This document shows positions 1 through 5,390 of a stretch of 6,340 nt of DNA, in pieces. The stretch comes from an uncultured Oscillospiraceae bacterium (GTDB lineage Bacteria; Bacillota; Clostridia; Oscillospirales; Oscillospiraceae): the NCBI GenBank assembly GCA_934636305.1, contig CAKUAM010000097.1, positions 1-6,340 of the forward strand. Reading direction: 5' to 3'. Position 1 is the first letter of the stretch. Each line of letters starts with the position of its first letter. The translations under genes and the position numbers were made by a program. Below the pieces are notes generated by a model. That model did no database searches. It worked only from the letters and a program-made list of their open reading frames with translations, and was not told the DNA's origin.

Positions 1-405
1 CTGATGGCCTCAAGCTCCGTGGGCGGCTTGTCCGGCGCGTTTATCCCGGTCTCGGAGGACGAGGGGATGATCGCGGCTGCAAAATGCGGCACGCTGACGC
101 TCGACAAGCTGGAGGCCATGACGTGCGTATGCTCGGTGGGCCTTGATATGATTGCGGTGCCCGGCGATACAAGCGCAGAGACGATCTCCGCCATCATTGC
201 GGACGAGGCGGCCATCGGCATGGTCAATTCCAAGACAACAGCGGTGCGGCTGATCCCGGCGCCCGGAAAGACGGTCGGGGAGGAGGTCAGCTTCGGCGGA
301 CTTCTCGGTGCGGCGCCCATTATGCCGGTGCATACGGACAGCGCGGCGGCGTTTATTGCCAGAGGCGGCAGGATTCCGGCGCCGATGCAGAGTCTTAAAA
401 ACTGA
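1..405 (+). CDS. PFL/UPF0210 (DUF711) family protein, C-terminal part
   Basis: This is the last 134 codons of a gene that begins outside the window; the family is usually about 450 residues. The frame is open from base 1 and ends at TGA (403-405). The sequence matches the conserved end of the UPF0210/PFL (DUF711) family as I know it: a glycine/serine-rich opening ([18 protein letters not shown]), the block [16 protein letters not shown] around residues 38-53, [12 protein letters not shown], and the ending [17 protein letters not shown]. The family is widespread in Firmicutes and archaea. It has a structural model but no firmly established reaction, so I assign no function. In many genomes a small ACT-domain protein lies directly upstream, which cannot be checked here. 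The ATG at base 4 is internal, not a start. A strong terminator follows. Confidence 0.9.
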   Translation: MMASSSVGGLSGAFIPVSEDEGMIAAAKCGTLTLDKLEAMTCVCSVGLDMIAVPGDTSAETISAIIADEAAIGMVNSKTTAVRLIPAPGKTVGEEVSFGGLLGAAPIMPVHTDSAAAFIARGGRIPAPMQSLKN

Positions 406-423
406 CGGAAATATGAATCACAG

Positions 424-454
424 GCCGCAAGCCCAAAATCGGGCTTGCGGCTTT
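424..454 (+). terminator. Rho-independent terminator after the PFL-family gene
   Basis: An 11-bp perfect stem (GCCGCAAGCCC, 424-434, paired with 441-451) encloses a 6-base loop AAATCG-like segment (435-440) and is followed by a short T-rich tail (TTTGTCT). It starts 18 bases after the PFL stop codon. The tail is only moderately T-rich, but the stem is strong. Confidence 0.85.
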
Positions 455-473
455 GTCTGTACAGCAGTATAAT
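445..473 (+). promoter_or_regulatory. Sigma-A-type promoter of the S-component-like gene
   Basis: TATAAT (468-473) is a perfect -10 box. Seventeen bases upstream is TTGCGG (445-450), a 3-of-6 match to the -35 consensus. Transcription would start near 480, giving a leader of about 25 bases, too short for a riboswitch. The -35 hexamer lies in the descending arm of the terminator of the previous gene, so the two signals share DNA. Confidence 0.65.
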
Positions 474-505
474 ATCTTTAACTTTGCAACAGGAGGATTC
501 CCTAT

Positions 506-1036
506 ATGAAAAAGACAACGTGGATCGCGCGCACGGCTATTTGCCTGGCGCTTTTGGTGGCAGTACAGTTTGTTACCAAAGGCCTTGGACAGTTTGTCAC
601 CGGCTCATGCGTCAATCTGATCCTTGCCATCGCGGCGGTGATCGGCGGTGTGTGGTCAGGCGTGGCGGTAGCCGTGCTTTCGCCGTTCTGCGCATATTTG
701 CTCGGGATTGGGCCGGCGTTTGTGCAGCTGGTGCCATGCGTTGCGCTGGGCAATGCCGTGTATGCGGTGGTGTTTGGTCTGCTGGTGCGGCGCTTTCTGC
801 ATAGCTGCCGGTATCCGGCAGCCTATGCGGGTATGGTGCTTGCAGCCGTATTGAAGTTTGCGGCGCTGTATCTGGTGCTGGTAAAGCTTGTGGCGCCGGC
901 AATTGTTCCGGCAGCCAAGCTTCCGGTCGTGACGGCGTCGTTTACCTGGCCGCAGCTGGTGACCGCCGGGATCGGCGGCGTGCTGGCGTGCCTGCTGGTC
1001 CCAGTGATCGAAAAGGCACTGCAGAAAAAGAACTGA
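506..1036 (+). CDS. Six-helix membrane protein, ECF transporter S component-like
   Basis: A 176-residue, very hydrophobic protein with about six membrane segments, near residues 8-25, 34-48, 50-66, 72-94, 105-129 and 148-168. Size and helix number fit the substrate-binding S subunits of energy-coupling-factor vitamin/micronutrient importers. The first helix contains an AxxxA pattern (AICLA, 11-15), as used by S components to contact EcfT. Glycine/proline-rich turns (GIGP 67-70, LVPCVALGN 75-83) and the ending WPQLVTAGIGG (149-159) look family-like. The start is fixed by AGGAGG at 491-496, nine bases before ATG. No EcfA or EcfT gene is nearby, so it would have to share a general ECF module encoded elsewhere. 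The ligand cannot be read from the sequence, and the short leader offers no riboswitch clue. It could instead be an unrelated small membrane protein of similar topology. Confidence 0.75.
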   Translation: MKKTTWIARTAICLALLVAVQFVTKGLGQFVTGSCVNLILAIAAVIGGVWSGVAVAVLSPFCAYLLGIGPAFVQLVPCVALGNAVYAVVFGLLVRRFLHSCRYPAAYAGMVLAAVLKFAALYLVLVKLVAPAIVPAAKLPVVTASFTWPQLVTAGIGGVLACLLVPVIEKALQKKN

Positions 1037-1158
1037 ACAGTGGCGTTTAGAATAAAATCCGATGTTTGTGCCTGTGGCGACACGTCAGAAGCGGCTACGC
1101 CAGAACATGCCGCCCGTCATTTTGGCATCAAGTCTGATGATAGCTGCGGTTCAATCCG

Positions 1159-1207
1159 TGCAAAAATAGAAGGTACATCCCAATTTGCAGGGATGTACCT
1201 TTTTGCA
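1159..1207. terminator. Bidirectional Rho-independent terminator
   Basis: An 11-bp perfect stem (AGGTACATCCC, 1171-1181, with 1190-1200) has an 8-base loop and is followed by TTTTT (1200-1204) on the plus strand. An outer pairing of TGCAAAA (1159-1165) with TTTTGCA (1201-1207) provides a T-run on the minus strand as well. It can therefore end transcripts of the S-component gene, 135 bases downstream of its stop, and of thrC, about 190 bases downstream of its stop. Confidence 0.85.
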
Positions 1208-1286
1208 TTGGCATTTGATGTGGCGTAGGTGTTTCTATTGAGCAGATACGTGATGGCGGTTTTTGAGAAACAGCGCCCTTTTTCTT

Positions 1287-1320
1287 CCCCATCTTTTCCG
1301 GCAAGGCGGAAAAGATGGGG
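1287..1320. repeat. Long perfect hairpin without T-tail
   Basis: CCCCATCTTTTCCG (1287-1300) is complementary to 1307-1320, giving a 14-bp perfect stem with a 6-base loop (GCAAGG). It is followed on the plus strand by a GC-rich palindrome, CCGCCGGCGG (1321-1330), and on the minus strand by an A-rich tail, so it is not a classical intrinsic terminator in either direction. It lies 67 bases beyond the thrC stop and could stabilise that mRNA's 3' end, or be part of a repeated intergenic element. Confidence 0.6.
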
Positions 1321-1386
1321 CCGCCGGCGGCTGAACAGGGCCGACGATTTCAGAAGTGCTTCGACGCAGAAAAGCTGTTGTAACAA

Positions 1387-2628
1387 TTATTCGACTGTGA
1401 CGCCGCGCTTTGCAAATTCCTCAACCATGAGATCAAGGTCGGGCTTGATATTGATGGGTTCACCGGCGGATTTGATGGCGTTAGCGACATCCTTCAGGCC
1501 GTTGCCGGTCACGACGGAAACAACGGTTGCACCCTTTTCAATGAGGCCAAGCTCGCACGCCTTCTTGACTGCGGCAGTGCCGGTGACACCAGCGGGCTCA
1601 CCAAAGACGCCGCAGGTGCGGCCGAGGAGCTTCTGCGCGGCAAGAATTTCTTCGTCGGTGACGTTGACAGCGATGCCGTTCGATTCGCGGATGGCCATGA
1701 GGGCCTTGTCTGCGTTGCGCGGCACGCCGACAGAGATGGAGTCGGCGATGGTGTTTTCCTCCATCGGTTCCCAGGGCTGATTTGCCTGAATTGCGCGGTT
1801 GATGGGATAGCAGCCGGTCGACTGCGCAGAAATGAGGCGCGGCAGCTTGTCGATGAAGCCGATGGCGTACAGATCCTTCAGGCCCTTCCAGACACCGGCA
1901 ATGGTACAGCCATCGCCGACGGAAATCGCCAGATAATCAGGCATTTCCCAGTTCAGCTGCTCGGCAATCTCCAGAGAAACGGTCTTTTTACCCTCAGACA
2001 GATACGGGTTGATGGCGGCGTTGCGGTTGTACCAGCCCCATTTTTCGATGGCCTCGGCGGACATCTTGAAGGTTTCCTCATAGTTGCCCTTGACGGAAAT
2101 GACATTCGCGCCAAAGATCATCAGCTGTGCAACCTTACCCTTTGGTGCACGCTCAGGAACGAAGATATAGGTCTTGAAGCCGGCGGCAGCGGCATTGCCG
2201 GCAAGAGAGGAGGCAGCGTTGCCGGTCGATGAGCAGGCAATGATCTTGGCACCGGCCTCGTAGGCCTTGGCGCAGGCCATGGCAGAGGCGCGGTCTTTGA
2301 GGGAGGCGGTGGGGTTGATGCCATCATCCTTGACCCACAGGCGGCCAAGACCCAGCTGTTCGGCAAGCTTCGGCTCCTCGTACAGGGGGCTCCAGCCGAC
2401 GCGCAGCGGCGTGTCGGGTGTGGTTTCCTCGACCGGCAGCAGCTCACGGTAGCGCCACATGGTGTGGTTCTGCCGGTTTTTGAGCATGTCCTTGGTCAGG
2501 TGGGCCTTGATATAGTCATAGTCATAGACGATATCCAGAATACCGCCGCAGGAGCAGTTGGTGAGGTTGGGGACAGCCTCATATTCCTTGCCGCAGCGCA
2601 CGCAGCGCGCACATTTAACATTTTTCAT
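1387..2628 (-). CDS. thrC: Threonine synthase with N-terminal zinc ribbon
   Basis: A 413-residue cytosolic fold-type II PLP enzyme that converts O-phospho-L-homoserine to L-threonine and phosphate, the last step of threonine synthesis. The N-terminus has a zinc-ribbon pattern, C9-x2-C12 and C25-x-C27 (plus C6). The PLP lysine is K111 in NPTASLKDRA. The phosphate-binding loop is SSTGNAA (133-139); further landmarks are SVGDGCT (236-242), FGEPAG (342-347) and VTGNGLKD (373-380). Length fits the zinc-ribbon class of threonine synthases. The start is firm: AAGGAGG at 2636-2642 lies seven bases before ATG, inside the preceding small gene, whose TGA overlaps this ATG (ATGA). Translation is therefore probably coupled to the ribbon-helix-helix gene. 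No hom or thrB gene is present, so the locus is not a classical threonine operon. A related PLP lyase acting on another substrate is possible but less likely. Confidence 0.88.
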   Translation of the reverse strand: MKNVKCARCVRCGKEYEAVPNLTNCSCGGILDIVYDYDYIKAHLTKDMLKNRQNHTMWRYRELLPVEETTPDTPLRVGWSPLYEEPKLAEQLGLGRLWVKDDGINPTASLKDRASAMACAKAYEAGAKIIACSSTGNAASSLAGNAAAAGFKTYIFVPERAPKGKVAQLMIFGANVISVKGNYEETFKMSAEAIEKWGWYNRNAAINPYLSEGKKTVSLEIAEQLNWEMPDYLAISVGDGCTIAGVWKGLKDLYAIGFIDKLPRLISAQSTGCYPINRAIQANQPWEPMEENTIADSISVGVPRNADKALMAIRESNGIAVNVTDEEILAAQKLLGRTCGVFGEPAGVTGTAAVKKACELGLIEKGATVVSVVTGNGLKDVANAIKSAGEPINIKPDLDLMVEEFAKRGVTVE

Positions 2629-2801
2629 TCAGAATCCTCCTTCAGATTCTCCAGCGCGACGCGTACCGCCTCAACCACGAATGCAGAAAATGTGCAGTCC
2701 GTTCCCTTGATGGCCGCCTCGATCTCATCGATCACGTCATTGGGAAAACGGATGCTCTTATTTGTTGTGGGCGGAATATTCGGAATTCTGAATTTCTTCA
2801 T
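2625..2801 (-). CDS. Small ribbon-helix-helix (CopG-like) DNA-binding protein
   Basis: A 58-residue protein starting MKKFRIPNIPP. A basic beta-strand segment, NKSIRFPND (14-22), is followed by two predicted helices (about 23-33 and 38-54, TFSAFVVEAVRVALENLK), the layout of a ribbon-helix-helix repressor; such proteins bind DNA as dimers through the strand. I chose the ATG at 2801 because GAGGTG (2809-2814) lies seven bases upstream; the open frame extends to 2891, but that extension is unlike the family and runs into the divergent promoter. The stop overlaps the thrC start by ATGA and the thrC ribosome binding site lies within this gene, so the two form one operon. Repeated ATTGCAAT-like sites upstream are candidate operators. 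An antitoxin role is possible for such a protein, but the partner here is a biosynthetic enzyme, not a toxin. Confidence 0.8.
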   Translation of the reverse strand: MKKFRIPNIPPTTNKSIRFPNDVIDEIEAAIKGTDCTFSAFVVEAVRVALENLKEDSE

Positions 2802-2868
2802 TGCAATGCACCTCGCATTATATTTCGTAATGCAAATTGTATTGCAATTATGCGCTAAACATTGTAAT
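2800..2868. promoter_or_regulatory. Four ATTGCAAT-like sites in the divergent promoter region (candidate RHH operator)
   Basis: The self-complementary octamer ATTGCAAT occurs exactly at 2800-2807 and 2841-2848. Variants are present at 2830-2837 (ATGCAAAT) and 2861-2868 (ATTGTAAT). The sites cover the start of the ribbon-helix-helix gene and both promoter elements of the divergent small gene. Short repeated palindromes are typical of RHH operators, so autoregulation is inferred; the region is AT-rich and some matches may be chance. Confidence 0.4.
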
Positions 2869-2870
2869 AT
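2842..2870 (+). promoter_or_regulatory. Promoter of the 50-residue protein gene
   Basis: TTGCAA (2842-2847), a 17-base spacer and TAATAT (2865-2870) give a plausible sigma-A promoter, with a start near 2877 and a leader of about 34 bases. The opposite promoter for the RHH-thrC operon is less clear. A perfect TATAAT on the minus strand (2817-2822) would start transcription at about 2810, cutting into the GAGGTG ribosome binding site. TACAAT (2861-2866) with TTGCAC (2886-2891, 19-base spacer) is an alternative. Confidence 0.5.
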
Positions 2871-2910
2871 AAACGTAGCACAAATGTGCAACGAAAGGGG
2901 CGCATATATT

Positions 2911-3063
2911 ATGAATGAAATTCCCGAATATTACACCATTTTATTTCATGCGGCAGAGCAGGCGATCCGGGCGCTGGAGCAGCAAAATTACGGGCTTGCG
3001 AAGCAGCTTCTGATCGACGGCGAACGAGCCGCCGAGGAAGCGTTCGTTGCAAAAGACGAATAA
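2911..3063 (+). CDS. Small protein of unknown function, 50 residues
   Basis: This reading frame of 50 codons begins MNEIPEYYTILFHAAEQAI and ends in TAA (3061-3063). GAAAGGGG (2893-2900) lies ten bases before the ATG, and a promoter and a strong terminator bracket the gene, so it is very likely expressed. The composition is alpha-helical and acidic, with a helix-turn-helix-like hairpin outline (about residues 7-23 and 26-46: FHAAEQAIRALEQQ, then GLAKQLLIDGERAAEEAF). It has no signal peptide or membrane segment. I recall similar short hypothetical proteins in related Clostridia but know no function. It is transcribed away from the RHH-thrC operon from shared control DNA, so it may be co-regulated by the RHH protein. 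Confidence 0.75.
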   Translation: MNEIPEYYTILFHAAEQAIRALEQQNYGLAKQLLIDGERAAEEAFVAKDE

Positions 3064-3094
3064 ACGGGGTGGGGTTATTCCCCCACCCCGTTTT
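3064..3094. terminator. Bidirectional terminator between convergent genes
   Basis: ACGGGGTGGGG (3064-3074) pairs perfectly with 3081-3091 around a 6-base loop. TTTT (3091-3094) follows on the plus strand, and TTTATT on the minus strand. It begins immediately after the TAA of the 50-residue protein gene and lies 27 bases beyond the stop of the PLP enzyme gene, serving both. Confidence 0.85.
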
Positions 3095-3120
3095 GGTTCT
3101 ATATTGGCTTGATTGCTGGA

Positions 3121-4599
3121 TTACAGCGCTTTCAGAAGGCCAACCTCGTCGTTGAATGCATTGATAAGCTCGTCGAGCTCCTTGGCCTGTGCATGGACAG
3201 CGTCCCAGGTGTTCTTGACGTCGTACCACTGTGCATTCAGGTCCTCGACGGTCATGCCCTGCTGCTCAACCCAGGTGTAGTACTTGAGGTTGTGGACTCT
3301 CTTGCGCTCCGGATAGGTGAGTTCCATCATGTTGTCGGTCTTGAGGTTCAGGATGTGCAGGTTGTGGTCCAGCTCAGCGGCCTGTGCGGAGTATGTGCCG
3401 TGTGCCTCGTTGAGCTCCTCAATGCGGGACTTGTACATGACAGCGGAGTCGGTCAGGACGGTGACGACAACGTCGTCCTCGGTCAGCTCATAGAACTTGG
3501 CCATCTTGATGCAGCACAGGACGTTGGCAATGCCGGAGATGCCCATCCAGGTGAACTTCTCGATCTGCTCGTCAGACAGGCCGAGGGACTTGAGATATGC
3601 CTGGCCTTCCTTGCAGTTGAACAGGCGGAGCAGTCTCTGGGAATCTTCGTCGTCAATGTCGATGACCATGTCAGTGTTCTTGACGTTGTGGACCCAGGGG
3701 ATGTGCTTGTCGCCGATGCCTTCGATGCGGTGGCCGCCGAAGCCATTATCAAGGATGGTCGGGCACTGCAGCGCTTCGCCGACGGCGAGCTTCATGCCGG
3801 GATAACGCTCCTTGAGGAGGTCACCAGCGGACATTGTGCCGGCGGAGCCGGAGGTGAAGCAGGCACCAGCAAGTCTCTGGCCGGGCTTCTTGACATTTTC
3901 AAACAGATCGGACAGTGCATAGCCGGTGACATTGTAGTGCCACAGGGGGTTGCCCATCTCGGCAAACTGGTTGAAGATCATCATGCTGGGATCCTGCTTG
4001 AGCTCCCAGGTCTTGTCAAAGATTTCCTTGACGTTGGACTCGCAGCCCGGGGTGGCGATGATCTGGCCGGCAATAGTCTTGAGCCAGTCAAAGCGTTCCT
4101 TGGACATATCCTGCGGCAGGATAGCGACGGAGTCGCAGGCAAGGAGCTTGGAGTTGAACGCGCCGCCGCGGCAGTAGTTGCCGGTGGAGGGCCATACAGC
4201 GTGATGATAGGTGGCGTCAAACTGGCCGGTCACAAGACGCGGAGCCAGGCAGCCGAAGGAAGCGCCGACCTTGTGGCAGCCGGTCGGGAACCACTTGCCG
4301 GACATAGCAAGAATGCGGCAGGGAACACCGGAAACAGAGGACGGGATCTCAACATAGTTCGGGGTTTTCTGGTACAGGCCGCCGGACTCCTTGGCCTCGT
4401 TGTGCCAGTTGATGCGGAACAGGTTGACAGGGTCGACGTCCCACAGGCCGGTGTGCGTCAGCTTTTCCTTGATCTTCTCAGGGATGAGATCAGGATTCTG
4501 CATCTGGGCGATGGTCGGGATGATGATGTTGTTTTCCTTGGCCTTCTGGATGTTGTGCTGCAGGCCTTCTTTGTTGATGGTCAGATCGATCTTGCTCAT
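3121..4599 (-). CDS. Fold-type II PLP-dependent enzyme, cysteine synthase/TrpB-like, substrate unknown
   Basis: A 492-residue cytosolic protein of the tryptophan synthase beta/cysteine synthase superfamily. The expected PLP lysine is K110 in WFPTGCHKVGASFG (103-116), a context like the TrpB HK motif. PSTGNYCRGGAF (137-148) is the likely substrate/cofactor loop, FTSGSAGTMSAGD (248-260) a glycine-rich phosphate-binding segment, and HRIEGIGDKHIPW (290-302) resembles the GIG..P stretch of cysteine synthases. About 100 extra residues at the C-terminus include KRVHNLKYYTWVEQQG (433-448), a conserved-looking tail. I recognise this as the family often labelled 'pyridoxal-5-phosphate-dependent protein subunit beta', for which I know no established reaction. 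The start has AGGAGG at 4612-4617, and the ATG overlaps the regulator's TGA (ATGA), so the two genes are co-transcribed and probably translationally coupled. With a ligand-sensing regulator and a nearby amino-acid symporter, a role in amino-acid breakdown (beta-elimination or replacement) is inferred. Confidence 0.85.
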   Translation of the reverse strand: MSKIDLTINKEGLQHNIQKAKENNIIIPTIAQMQNPDLIPEKIKEKLTHTGLWDVDPVNLFRINWHNEAKESGGLYQKTPNYVEIPSSVSGVPCRILAMSGKWFPTGCHKVGASFGCLAPRLVTGQFDATYHHAVWPSTGNYCRGGAFNSKLLACDSVAILPQDMSKERFDWLKTIAGQIIATPGCESNVKEIFDKTWELKQDPSMMIFNQFAEMGNPLWHYNVTGYALSDLFENVKKPGQRLAGACFTSGSAGTMSAGDLLKERYPGMKLAVGEALQCPTILDNGFGGHRIEGIGDKHIPWVHNVKNTDMVIDIDDEDSQRLLRLFNCKEGQAYLKSLGLSDEQIEKFTWMGISGIANVLCCIKMAKFYELTEDDVVVTVLTDSAVMYKSRIEELNEAHGTYSAQAAELDHNLHILNLKTDNMMELTYPERKRVHNLKYYTWVEQQGMTVEDLNAQWYDVKNTWDAVHAQAKELDELINAFNDEVGLLKAL

Positions 4600-5252
4600 A
4601 AGTTGTTTGCTCCTCCTGTTTTACTGTTATCTAGGTATGAATACAATGTATATTTGGAGATACCAAAGTGCTTTGCGATTTTGTCACCGGATTTGGTGAT
4701 CAGAAGTGCGCCGGAATTACTGAGATAGCGGATGGCCTTGACCTTGTCGTCCTTGGTCATCAGTGCGACCGGCTTGCCGACCAGCTCGTCTGCCTGCCGG
4801 ATCAGATCATCAAGAAGATCTGCAACGTTGAGCGTGATACGCTCCGGCTCGCGCGTGGAACACTGTCCGGCGGAGATGAAATCCTGCAGAGAGTTGGAGA
4901 ACATCTGCATCATGGAAATATCGTAATTGATGCCGAGAATCCCTGCAACGCGGCCAGCCTCATCCCGGATATACACAGAGGAGGATTTCAGGATCTTCCC
5001 GTCCTTTGTGCGTGTCAGGTATGCAAGCTGATCCTGCGCATTGTCGTCCTCATTTCCAAGCTGCTCAAGCACAACGTGTGACGGTCCGTCGCCGACCTTG
5101 CGGCCGGTCACATGACCATTCTCGATTGCAACAATCGAGGAGTAGGCGCTTTTCCCGGAGAGCTCATGAATGACGACCTCGCAGTTGCTGCCGAACTGCG
5201 CGGCGATTGCCTTTGCAATTTGCTGCAGCATGTCCAGTAATTTCGCGTCCAA
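4596..5252 (-). CDS. YheO/DauR-like PAS-HTH transcriptional regulator
   Basis: A 218-residue regulator. Residues about 8-117 form a YheO-like PAS domain (CEVVIHEL 24-31, SSVYIRDEAGRVAGILGINYD 91-111), the likely ligand sensor. Residues about 145-208 form the C-terminal helix-turn-helix region, with KAIRYLSNSGALLI (172-185) and GDKIAKHFGISKYTLYSYLD (189-208) as recognition unit. DauR, the repressor of D-arginine catabolism, has the same architecture, so an amino-acid-like ligand is a reasonable guess. The start codon is TTG (5250-5252): GGAGGTGATA at 5258-5267, almost fully complementary to the 16S rRNA tail, lies nine bases upstream, whereas the ATG seven codons in has no such site. It is first in an operon with the PLP enzyme and reads from a promoter covered by a dyad, suggesting autoregulation. 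An activator role is not excluded. Confidence 0.85.
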   Translation of the reverse strand: MDAKLLDMLQQIAKAIAAQFGSNCEVVIHELSGKSAYSSIVAIENGHVTGRKVGDGPSHVVLEQLGNEDDNAQDQLAYLTRTKDGKILKSSSVYIRDEAGRVAGILGINYDISMMQMFSNSLQDFISAGQCSTREPERITLNVADLLDDLIRQADELVGKPVALMTKDDKVKAIRYLSNSGALLITKSGDKIAKHFGISKYTLYSYLDNSKTGGANNL

Positions 5253-5257
5253 CCTGC

Positions 5258-5267
5258 TATCACCTCC
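5258..5267 (-). promoter_or_regulatory. Near-perfect Shine-Dalgarno fixing a TTG start
   Basis: GGAGGTGATA on the minus strand is close to full complementarity with the 3' end of 16S rRNA, nine bases (counted from GGAGGT) before TTG. It decides the regulator start and may compensate for the weak start codon. Confidence 0.8.
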
Positions 5268-5293
5268 AGATTTAATACCCGAATGGAGTCTCT

Positions 5294-5314
5294 ATACTGG
5301 TATCATACCAGTAT
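5294..5314. promoter_or_regulatory. 21-bp perfect dyad, candidate operator
   Basis: Ten-base arms, ATACTGGTAT and its exact complement, flank a single central C (5304). The core TGGTAT-N-ATACCA is a classical repressor dyad shape and recalls GntR-type sites, but no GntR gene is in view. It sits exactly over the -10 box of the regulator promoter, so binding would block RNA polymerase. The adjacent YheO-like regulator is the most economical candidate to bind it. Confidence 0.8.
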
Positions 5315-5330
5315 CAGAAGCAGATTGCAA
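5302..5330 (-). promoter_or_regulatory. Extended -10 promoter of the regulator-PLP enzyme operon
   Basis: Reading the minus strand: TTGCAA (5325-5330), a 17-base spacer, then TGG-TATGAT, an extended -10 (hexamer 5302-5307). Transcription would start near 5295, leaving a leader of about 42 bases. The -10 box is the centre of the 21-bp dyad. Confidence 0.75.
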
Positions 5331-5390
5331 CAAGTTTTCAAAAATATTTTTAGGCCGCCAAAAAAACTTTTCGAAGCCGGGGCTTTTTAT

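Larger units (their letters stand above)
1037..1386. other. Convergent intergenic region, probably non-coding, possible dispersed repeat
   Basis: This 350-base stretch separates the ends of the S-component gene (plus) and thrC (minus). It carries a bidirectional terminator (1159-1207) and a second long hairpin (1287-1320). Open frames exist on both strands (62 codons from 1040 on plus; 89 codons ending at 1117 on minus), but both read straight through the hairpins, lack convincing ribosome binding sites, and their translations show no domain. The translated stretches resemble junk peptides I associate with repeated intergenic elements in Faecalibacterium-like genomes; that is recollection, not a search result. 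I see no gene here. Confidence 0.55.

Noticed and set aside
1040..1228. 62-codon plus-strand frame just after the S-component gene.
   Set aside because: It spans the bidirectional terminator and ends beyond it, with no ribosome binding site before its ATG at 1040.
1117..1386. 89-codon minus-strand frame downstream of thrC.
   Set aside because: It reads through two strong hairpins including a terminator, has no domain, no good ribosome binding site, and competes with an open frame on the other strand; treated as part of a non-coding, possibly repeated, spacer.
2802..2891. N-terminal extension of the RHH protein by 30 residues.
   Set aside because: The cysteine-rich extension is unlike RHH proteins and overlaps promoter DNA; GAGGTG seven bases before the ATG at 2801 marks the likely start.
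2464..2910. Upstream extension of the 50-residue protein's frame back to 2464.
   Set aside because: The extension is antisense to thrC and the RHH gene and crosses the divergent promoter region; the ribosome binding site at 2893-2900 supports the ATG at 2911.
2625..3063. Toxin-antitoxin pair made of the RHH protein and the 50-residue protein.
   Set aside because: The two are divergent rather than in one operon, the small acidic protein does not resemble a RelE/ParE, MazF or HicA toxin, and the RHH gene is instead coupled to thrC.
3109..4728. A 539-codon open frame on the plus strand, antisense to the PLP enzyme and the end of the regulator.
   Set aside because: It is the mirror of a highly biased GC-rich coding sequence; its valine/leucine/glycine-rich translation has no recognisable domain. 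It runs through the PLP enzyme whose motifs are unmistakable, and starts without a convincing ribosome binding site.
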